From Lawsonibacter sp. (lineage in GTDB: Bacteria; Bacillota; Clostridia; Oscillospirales; Oscillospiraceae): a stretch of 19,996 bases of DNA. A program made the position numbers and the translations under genes. Positions within the stretch are counted from its first letter, which is position 1. Every line of letters starts with the position of its first letter. The stretch covers positions 1-19,996 of the forward strand of contig JAHHSC010000015.1 of NCBI GenBank assembly GCA_020025455.1, given 5' to 3'. Of the stretch, positions 13,977-19,996 are shown one piece after another. The notes below the pieces were generated by a model that did no database searches, was not told the origin of the DNA, and was given only the letters and a program-made list of their open reading frames with translations.

Positions 13977-14027
13977 GTGACCCAAGAACAGGCCGTGCAA
14001 AGCGGACTGGCAATTTGAACGTGACGC

Positions 14028-14082
14028 ATATGCCTTACGGCATATACCATATCCCCCCCTGACGCGTAATGCGTCAGGGGGG
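14028..14082. terminator. Tandem hairpins between convergent genes
   Basis: ATATGCC/GGCATAT (14028-14045) is followed by a 12-bp perfect stem CCCCCCTGACGC/GCGTCAGGGGGG (14054-14082, loop GTAAT). They separate the desulfidase gene and the RND pump gene, which converge here. There is no clear T-run on either side, so termination by this element is likely but not textbook. Confidence 0.6.
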
Positions 14083-14123
14083 TATGTCATTTGCAGCCCG
14101 GTTGCGCCGGATCGGACCACAGC

Positions 14124-17100
14124 TTACTGTGCTTCGGAGGCAGCGGGACGGCTCTGCTTCTTCCGGCGGGAAAAACCGTGGCTGAGCTGGTCGATCACGG
14201 AGTAGTAGACGGGGGTAAAGATCAGGGTGATGAGGGTGGAGATCACCATGCCGCTAATCATAACGATGCCCATATCGCTGAGCATTTCGTTGGCCTGTCC
14301 CCAGCCCAGCGCCATTGGCAGCATGGCCAGGACGGTGGTGAGGGTGGTCATCAGGATGGGGCGGATGCGGAGGGGGCAGGCCTGGAGAATGGCCTCCTCA
14401 CGGCTTTCACCCATGCGGCGGCGGACCTTGATGTACTCCACCAGAAGGATGGAGGCGTTGACCACCGTACCGGCCAGCATGATGAGGGCGACCAGGGACA
14501 GCATGGAAAGGTCCCGGCCGGTGACCGGCAGAGCGAAGAGTGCCCCCAGGAAGGCCACGGGCAGGATCATCATGACGATGACAGGCATGGCGAAGGATTC
14601 AAACTGGACCGCCAGCACGAAATACACCAGCAGCAGTGCGCCTGCCAGCGCCAGCAGCAGGTCGCTGAAGTTCTCGATCATGTCCTCATACCCGCCGGCC
14701 GTCTCGGCGGTGTAGCCCTGCGGCATGGCAAAGCCGTCCAGAATGGCGTTGATCTGCTTGGTGATGGCGGCGGTATCGCCGCTGAGCGTGCTGCCGGTGA
14801 TGGTGACCTGTCGGTGCTGATTGTCCCGGGAAATGGTCTGGGGGGCCTCCTCCAGGGTCACATTGGCCACGGAGGACAGCGGGACGCTGCCGCCGACAGG
14901 CGTGGGGACGGGCATGGACTTCAGAGCGTCCAGACTGGAAGCGGTGGAGCCGTCGCCCTTCACCATCACATTGTACTCCTGATTGTCGATGGTGACCGCG
15001 GTGGCCGTAACGCCGGTCAGCTCCGCACGGACCGCAGAACCCACACTGGCGGCGGTCAGACCGTACTGGGCGGCGGTATCGCGGTTCATGCGCACCCGCA
15101 CCTGGGTGACCTGCTGGCTGAGGGAGTTTTCCACCTCGATGGCGTCGGGCAGGGCGGAGATCTGGCGGGTCAGGTCATCGGCCAGCAGGGAGAGCATCGC
15201 ATAATCGTCGCCGGTGATGTGGACGCTGATGTCGCTGCCGGAGAAGCCGGCCATGGAGCCGGAGGCACTGACCGAGATCTTACAGCCCGGAATGTCGTTC
15301 AGGATGGGCCGCAGGGCGTCCTCCACGTCGAAGGAGCTGCGGGTGCGCTCTGCACGGTCCACCAGATTGACCCCGAAGGTCACAGACTGCCCCTCCGCCA
15401 GGTAGTACATATCCCGGGTCTCGGGGACGTGTTCCTCCACGGCGGCGGCCACTTTCTGGGCGATGGCGGCAGACTGCTCCACCTCGGAGCCGACGGGCAG
15501 GCTGATGTCGATGGAGACCGTGCCCTGGTCCATCGCCGGGATCAGCACCATTTTCGTGTTGACGATGGTTGCGGCAAAGAGCACCACCAGCGCCACCGAG
15601 ATCAGCATACCCAGCTTCAAGTGGCGGAGCAGGTAGCCCAGCAGACGCAGATAGGCACTGCGCAGGGTGTCCACCAGGCCGGTCAGCCGCCGCTTCACGG
15701 GGCTTGGCGTTTTTTTGGCCAGCTTTTCCCGGCGGCGGAGAGCCGTTTCCTCGTTCAGGGTGAAGTAGCAGAGAAGCGGGACCAGCGTCAGGGAGATGGC
15801 AAGAGAGGCGGCGATGAGGGTGGTGATCGTCAGGCAGAAGTCGCGGAACAGCATACCCGCCATGCCGCCGCTCAAAGCCAGCGGGACAAAGACCGCCATG
15901 GTGGTGAGGGTGGAGGCCACCACGGAGGAGGCCACCTCCTGCGTGCCCTCCACACAGGACTCGATGCGGCTCTTTCCCTCGGCAAAGAAGCGGTTGATAT
16001 TTTCCAGCACGACAATGGAGTTATCCACGATCATGCCGACTCCCATGGCTATGCCGCCCAAAGACAGCATATTCATGGTCAGATCCAGCAGATACATGAT
16101 AATGAACACCGCCAGGATACAAACGGGCATGGACACGGCGATGGTGAAGGTGCTGCTGCCCCGGCGCAGGAACAGGAACACCACCACAGCGGCCAGCAGG
16201 ATGCCCTGGAAGATGTTCTGGAACGCACCCCGGGTGACTTGGGCAATGTAGTCGCTGGCGATGTAGGGAATGAAGTAATCCACCTGGGCATGGTCCTCGT
16301 TGAGCTCGGCCAGCCGCTTGGCCACCGCCTGGGCCACCTTCATTTCGTTGGCGCTGGACTGCTTGGACACCTGGAGCATGACGCAGGGACTGCCCTGCAC
16401 CTGGGCGATGGCATCGGGGTCCATGGCCTCCATGCGGACATCGGCCACTTCGCTGAGCCGGATGGAGCCGCCGGTGGGCAGCGTGAGAATGGTGTTGGCC
16501 ACGTCATCCACGCTCTGGAACTTGGCATCGGTGGTGACGGTGAGAGTCTCGGTGCCGTTTTCCAGGTCGCCGCCGGGGTAGAGCAGGTTCTGACCGGTCA
16601 GATTTTGGGCCACATAGCTGTTGGAGATGCCGAGGGCCGCACAGCGGCTGGCGTTCAGCTCCACCACGATCTGCCGCTCCAGACCGCCGCTGACGGTCAC
16701 CTGGGCCACGCCGTCCAGACGCTCCAGAGCGGGGCAGACCACCTCCTCCGCCAGAAGCTGGAGCTGGGCCTGATCCTCGCCCAGCAGGGCGATCATGGCG
16801 GTGGGCATGATCTGGCTGAGGTTCATGTTGACGATCATGGGCTTGGAGGCGTCCTCCGGGAGGGGGACCATGTCGAATTTCTCACGCAGCCGGGTGGCGG
16901 CGATGTCGGTGTCGGTGTCCTCCTGATAGGTGATCTGGATGGTGCTCACGTTCTCGGCCGACTGGGAGTGGATCTTCTCAACGCCGGGTACGGACATGAT
17001 GGCACTCTCCAGGGGGTCGGTAATGAGCTCCTCCATGTCACCGGGGTTGGCCCCTGCGTAGGTGGTCATGACCACGGCCATGGGGGCCTCCATCTCGGGC

Positions 17101-17210
17101 ATGAGTGCCAGCGAAAGCTGGGAGCCGTAGAGAATCCCGAACAGCACCAGCATAACCGAGACCAGAATGGTGGTTACCTTGTGCTGAATACTGAATTTTG
17201 CAATCTTCAT
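14124..17210 (-). CDS. RND-family efflux transporter, inner-membrane pump
   Basis: This 1028-residue protein is a resistance-nodulation-division pump of the HAE-1 (AcrB/SwrC) type, a proton-driven trimer exporting amphiphilic compounds. Twelve membrane helices are visible: one at about residues 12-32, a block of five near 335-500, one near 540, and five near 860-1015. Two large extracytoplasmic loops lie between, beginning at SLALMPEMEAPMAVVMTTYAGANP and VLIPAMDQGTVSIDISLPVGSEVEQS. In helix 4 the proton-relay aspartate D396 is kept and its neighbour is N397. In helix 10 the lysine of AcrB is V917. This pattern is SwrC-like rather than AcrB-like. It follows the adaptor gene by 6 bases, with the ribosome site inside the adaptor's end. 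Confidence 0.93.
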   Translation of the reverse strand: MKIAKFSIQHKVTTILVSVMLVLFGILYGSQLSLALMPEMEAPMAVVMTTYAGANPGDMEELITDPLESAIMSVPGVEKIHSQSAENVSTIQITYQEDTDTDIAATRLREKFDMVPLPEDASKPMIVNMNLSQIMPTAMIALLGEDQAQLQLLAEEVVCPALERLDGVAQVTVSGGLERQIVVELNASRCAALGISNSYVAQNLTGQNLLYPGGDLENGTETLTVTTDAKFQSVDDVANTILTLPTGGSIRLSEVADVRMEAMDPDAIAQVQGSPCVMLQVSKQSSANEMKVAQAVAKRLAELNEDHAQVDYFIPYIASDYIAQVTRGAFQNIFQGILLAAVVVFLFLRRGSSTFTIAVSMPVCILAVFIIMYLLDLTMNMLSLGGIAMGVGMIVDNSIVVLENINRFFAEGKSRIESCVEGTQEVASSVVASTLTTMAVFVPLALSGGMAGMLFRDFCLTITTLIAASLAISLTLVPLLCYFTLNEETALRRREKLAKKTPSPVKRRLTGLVDTLRSAYLRLLGYLLRHLKLGMLISVALVVLFAATIVNTKMVLIPAMDQGTVSIDISLPVGSEVEQSAAIAQKVAAAVEEHVPETRDMYYLAEGQSVTFGVNLVDRAERTRSSFDVEDALRPILNDIPGCKISVSASGSMAGFSGSDISVHITGDDYAMLSLLADDLTRQISALPDAIEVENSLSQQVTQVRVRMNRDTAAQYGLTAASVGSAVRAELTGVTATAVTIDNQEYNVMVKGDGSTASSLDALKSMPVPTPVGGSVPLSSVANVTLEEAPQTISRDNQHRQVTITGSTLSGDTAAITKQINAILDGFAMPQGYTAETAGGYEDMIENFSDLLLALAGALLLVYFVLAVQFESFAMPVIVMMILPVAFLGALFALPVTGRDLSMLSLVALIMLAGTVVNASILLVEYIKVRRRMGESREEAILQACPLRIRPILMTTLTTVLAMLPMALGWGQANEMLSDMGIVMISGMVISTLITLIFTPVYYSVIDQLSHGFSRRKKQSRPAASEAQ

Positions 17211-17216
17211 GGGGTG

Positions 17217-18392
17217 TTAGCCCTCCCCAGCGATGACACGCACGGGCATGCCGTCCTCCAGATAGGCCTGTCCCAGCACCACCAGCTGCTCACCGCCTGC
17301 CAGCCCGGAGGTGATCTGGGTCACGCCGTTGTTGGAGAGCCCCACGGTCACCTCCCTGCGGCGGGCCGTTTCCTCCTCCACCACATAGACGTATCGGGTG
17401 TCGCCCTCGGTGAGAACGGACTCGGCAGGCACCACCACACAGGCGGGGACGCGGTCGGTGTGGAAGGTGAGGTCCACGGACATCCCCGCCATCAGCTTGC
17501 CCGCGTCAGCAGGGACAGACACGGTGATGCTGTAAAGGCCGGTCTGCGGATTGGCGCTGCGTTCTACGGCGCGGATGGTGCCCGTGAAGCTGGCGTCCAC
17601 CGCGCTGACATACACGTCCACCTCGTCTCCAACCTGGAGCTTTGGCACCAGACTCTCGGACACGGAGGCCATGATCTTCATCTGGTCCACGCCGTCGATG
17701 ACCGCCACAGGTGCGGAGGGGGAGACAAAGCCGTCCTTCACCGCGCTCAGAGACACCAGCGTCCCGGCGGCGGGGGCGATGACATTGCCGTTTCCGTCCA
17801 CATGCTCCATCACCATGGACAGCTGCTCCACGTTGGCCTTGCCGTTCTGCATCCCGGCCTCCAGCTGGGAGAGGGTGCTGCTGCGGCCGGCCTCGGCCTG
17901 CTGGAGGGACAGCTTGGCCTGATCCACCTCCAGCTGGGAGGCGGCGCCAATGGCGAACAGGGCCTCGGTGTTGTGTACATTTTCGGTGGCAAGGCGGAGC
18001 TGCTCGTCCAAAATGGCCTTCTGGTCCTCATAGCCCTGAACCGCGGCGTCGTAGCTGATGTTGGCGGCGTTGTAGCTGGCGATGGTGTTGGCCATATCCA
18101 GCGTGCAGAGCTTCTGCCCGGCCCGCACCTGCTCACCGGCCTGCACATAGACGGCGGTGCACTTGGTGTTGGAGGCCACCGAGATGATGTGCTGGCTGTC
18201 GGCCACCACCTTGCCGGAGACCTTGTTCTCGGTGGCGATATCCTGCTTGGACACCGTCTCGGTCTGGACGGCCACGCCGCTTTCACTGGGGGGAGCGGAG
18301 GTGTCGTTGGGGTCACTCTGCTTACAGCCGGTGAGGGACAGGAGCATAGCGCCCGCCAGCACCAGAGAGAAAATAGAATTCTTGTCAGACAT
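17217..18392 (-). CDS. RND efflux adaptor (membrane fusion lipoprotein)
   Basis: The 391-residue adaptor links the pump to its outer partner. A lipobox LTGC (residues 20-23) follows a hydrophobic signal, so C23 should be lipidated and anchored outside the cytoplasmic membrane. The lipoyl/barrel halves surround an alpha-helical hairpin at about residues 103-200. The hairpin tip carries N141-x3-L145-x6-S152, matching two of the three residues of the R-x3-L-x6-S motif used by AcrA-type adaptors to dock on TolC. Later domains (about 235-391) are beta-rich, with AERSANPQTGLYSITVSV-like repeats. An in-frame TTG at 18410 lies in the ribosome site, so ATG 18392 (GGAGG 11 bases before) is preferred. 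It sits 18 bases after the TolC-like gene. Confidence 0.9.
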   Translation of the reverse strand: MSDKNSIFSLVLAGAMLLSLTGCKQSDPNDTSAPPSESGVAVQTETVSKQDIATENKVSGKVVADSQHIISVASNTKCTAVYVQAGEQVRAGQKLCTLDMANTIASYNAANISYDAAVQGYEDQKAILDEQLRLATENVHNTEALFAIGAASQLEVDQAKLSLQQAEAGRSSTLSQLEAGMQNGKANVEQLSMVMEHVDGNGNVIAPAAGTLVSLSAVKDGFVSPSAPVAVIDGVDQMKIMASVSESLVPKLQVGDEVDVYVSAVDASFTGTIRAVERSANPQTGLYSITVSVPADAGKLMAGMSVDLTFHTDRVPACVVVPAESVLTEGDTRYVYVVEEETARRREVTVGLSNNGVTQITSGLAGGEQLVVLGQAYLEDGMPVRVIAGEG

Positions 18393-18410
18393 GGATCGTA
18401 GGTCCTCCAA

Positions 18411-19751
18411 TCAGTTCAGGATGCCGTATTCGACAGCCCAGCGGTAGTTGTGATAGGCCGAAAAAAGGTCCAGCTGGGTGCTGGCGACCTTGTCTTTGGC
18501 CTCGTTCAGCTTATCCTCGGCCTCCAGCAGCTTGTTGTGGGAGATGGTGCCCTGCTCATAGGTAAGCTGTGCCGTGGCGTAGTGGTCCTGCTCCAGAGCC
18601 AGTGCGGTCTGCGCGGCAGTCAGCACCTGGGTAAAATCCTTCACCTGGTTAAAAAGAGTGCGGAACTTCAGCTCAAAGCCGTCCTGGGCGGCGGCATAGT
18701 TATACTTTGCGCTCTCCCATGTGTGAAGGCCGGCCTTATATTCGTGCTCCTTGCTGTCGGGGGAGTAGCGGTCCAAAAGATCCTTGTATTCCGCCTCGGC
18801 GTCCTCATAGGTGCGGCGGGCGGACAGCAGCTCGTAACTGGCCGCCCGGGCATGGTCCAGATCCGCCTCCAGATCCATCTGGTCCAGCTGCTTCTGGGTC
18901 ACAACGGGCAGGGGGGTGAGGGTGCTGGTTCCGGTGATCTCCGCACCCAGCATCATTTCAAGCTGCATTTTACCGTTTTTCAGGTTCATGCCAAGGGTCT
19001 CCTTGCCGCTGACAAGGCTGGTGCGGCCCGCTTTGACCTCCTGAAGGGTGAGTGCGGAGATCTGCCCCAGCTGGTAGCGCAGCTCCATCTCTGCCACGGA
19101 GCGGTCCATCGCCGCCTGGGAGCGGTCCAGGGCGGCGCTCTGCTGCTCCATGCCGACCAGAGCGATGTACAGGCTCTCCATGCCCATGACCACCTGATCC
19201 TGGGCGTTTTTCAGCTGGCGGACCAGATCGGCGTTATCCTGCTGGAGCTTTCCCTCCTTCAGATCGTCAAAGGTCTCCCGCATGGCATCGTAACTCTGCT
19301 GGAGGGGGGCGGCGGCAAATGGCCCCTGCATCCCGGATACAATGAAAATGAGATCGGCCAGTTCGTTCAAGTTGGAGCGCAGGTCGTTCTTGAGCTCCTC
19401 ATAGTCGATCTCCTCCACGGAGTCGATGGACTCCTGCAAGGCCAGGATGGTCAGGTTGTTGGCGTGCAGGCGGCGGCTTAAATTGGCAAAGGTGATCGTA
19501 CCCGCCGCATCGGGGGAGGGTGCAGGCTCCGGACGCTCCGGCTGCGTGGCCGGTTCCGGCTCCGGCCGCTCCGGGCCATCGGCTGCGGGCAAGGCCGCGG
19601 CGCTGCCTTCCGGGGTGTCCTGGGGGAGCGGTTCGGTGAGGGCGGGGGGCTCGTCCGCGGCTTCCCGCGTCTCTGCCGCAACAACGGAAAGGCTGCACAG
19701 GGACAGCATCATGACCGCTGCCAGCAGCAGGGCCAGCTTTCTTTGGTTCAT
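18411..19751 (-). CDS. TolC-family protein
   Basis: The 446-residue protein starts with a Sec signal peptide (about residues 1-26, cleavage after VVAA). A Pro/Glu/Ala-rich linker follows to about residue 83, containing an 11-residue tandem repeat starting PERPEPEPATQ. The rest is almost all helical and shows the two-fold repeat of TolC proteins: RYQLGQISALTLQEVKAGR (225-243) and TYEQGTISHNKLLEAEDKL (397-415), each ending one long hairpin. Outer-membrane beta strands are not obvious. TolC normally forms the outer-membrane exit duct, but the host looks monoderm, so its location is uncertain. The ATG has AAGGAGG before it, overlapping the upstream gene's stop. Confidence 0.85.
   Translation of the reverse strand: MNQRKLALLLAAVMMLSLCSLSVVAAETREAADEPPALTEPLPQDTPEGSAAALPAADGPERPEPEPATQPERPEPAPSPDAAGTITFANLSRRLHANNLTILALQESIDSVEEIDYEELKNDLRSNLNELADLIFIVSGMQGPFAAAPLQQSYDAMRETFDDLKEGKLQQDNADLVRQLKNAQDQVVMGMESLYIALVGMEQQSAALDRSQAAMDRSVAEMELRYQLGQISALTLQEVKAGRTSLVSGKETLGMNLKNGKMQLEMMLGAEITGTSTLTPLPVVTQKQLDQMDLEADLDHARAASYELLSARRTYEDAEAEYKDLLDRYSPDSKEHEYKAGLHTWESAKYNYAAAQDGFELKFRTLFNQVKDFTQVLTAAQTALALEQDHYATAQLTYEQGTISHNKLLEAEDKLNEAKDKVASTQLDLFSAYHNYRWAVEYGILN
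19525..19574. repeat. Short in-frame repeat in the TolC-like gene
   Basis: Two 17-bp units, 19525-19541 and 19558-19574, match at 16 of 17 positions and lie 33 bp apart. They encode the two PERPEP blocks of the Pro/Glu-rich linker. The 33-bp period equals 11 codons, so copy number could change without frameshift. Confidence 0.8.
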
Positions 19752-19765
19752 CGTTTGGTTCCTCC

Positions 19766-19996
19766 TTATTGCTCATCGTGGGGGGCTGCGCATCCGTTGG
19801 TGATGATTTCCAGGTAGTGCTCCAACTGCCACCGCTGATGCTGGCGCGTCTCCGGCTGGAGCAGGGAGTCCACCACCGCGGCGGCGGTACACATCAGCAG
19901 CAGGGCAAAGGTCTGCTCCACAAAGTCCGGGTCCCGGCTGCGCAGCTGGGACAGATCCAGGCGGCTTCGTATGCTGTCATGCAGCAGATGGTTGGA
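19766..19996 (-). CDS. C-terminal part of a probable TetR/AcrR regulator (partial)
   Basis: An open frame enters from the right edge and ends at TAA (19768-19766). The visible 76 residues are helical: SNHLLHDSIRSRLDLSQL, then a hydrophobic FVEQTFALLLMCTAAAVVDSLL, then WQLEHYLEIITNG. This fits the ligand-binding C-terminus of a TetR-family repressor, and such genes commonly head RND efflux operons. The DNA-binding half is outside the window, so the family call rests on pattern and context. Its stop codon overlaps the ribosome site of the TolC-like gene (TAAGGAGG), implying co-transcription. Confidence 0.6.
   Translation of the reverse strand, partial: SNHLLHDSIRSRLDLSQLRSRDPDFVEQTFALLLMCTAAAVVDSLLQPETRQHQRWQLEHYLEIITNGCAAPHDEQ

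Noticed and set aside
14091..18401. A 1436-codon open frame on the plus strand, antisense to the RND pump and adaptor genes
   Set aside because: Its product is low-complexity (Gly, His, Gln, Asp, Leu rich), matches no family I recognise and crosses two clear genes. GC-rich codon use on the minus strand suppresses stops in this antisense frame.
1..19996. CRISPR arrays, tRNA or rRNA genes, insertion sequences, prophage or integrase genes
   Set aside because: I looked for regularly spaced repeats, tRNA-like cloverleaf sequences and transposase-like frames, and saw none.

Overview
The window looks like chromosomal DNA of a GC-rich (about 60 percent by eye) low-branching Firmicute, most likely a gut clostridium of the Oscillospirales type (Flavonifractor/Lawsonibacter/Oscillibacter-like). 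This is inferred from gene order (secY-adk-map-KOW protein-infA-rpmJ-rpsM-rpsK-rpsD-rpoA-rplQ), strong AGGAGG-type ribosome binding sites, sigma-A-like promoters and protein signatures. The genus is a guess; nothing here proves it.

Region 1 (1-555) has no gene. It holds an intrinsic terminator from whatever lies upstream, two dyads plus a -35 that share TTGCCA at about 60-bp intervals, a good promoter (191-219), and a leader of about 330 nt with many hairpins. Region 2 (556-9700) is a long co-directional run of translation, secretion and transcription genes: rpsH, rplF, rplR, rpsE, rpmD, rplO, secY, adk, map, a KOW RNA-binding protein, infA, rpmJ, rpsM, rpsK, rpsD, rpoA, rplQ. It closes with a 17-bp perfect terminator hairpin. 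The usual upstream neighbours of rpsH (rplE, rpsN) are absent, so the cluster is split here. Structured gaps before rpmJ, rpoA and rplQ are likely internal control points.

Region 3 (9817-14100) is an accessory metabolic patch: a choline-kinase-like phosphotransferase (minus), a divergent Asp/Glu-racemase-family protein (plus), a FadR-type GntR regulator (minus), and a divergent cysteine desulfidase/serine dehydratase-alpha family [4Fe-4S] enzyme (plus). Three of the four promoters I can propose here have a -35 embedded in the same CCTTGAC word, and a fourth copy sits just downstream of the regulator's own promoter. This suggests, but does not prove, one small regulon run by the GntR protein.

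Region 4 (14124-19996, all minus strand, transcribed right to left) is an efflux operon: the 3' end of a probable TetR regulator, a TolC-like protein with signal peptide and Pro/Glu-rich linker, a lipoprotein membrane-fusion adaptor, and an RND (HAE-1/SwrC-like) pump. A TolC-like partner encoded by an organism that should have no outer membrane is the most intriguing part of the window. The adaptor keeps two of the three residues of the motif that AcrA-type adaptors use to dock on TolC, so a tripartite machine adapted to a single-membrane envelope is plausible.
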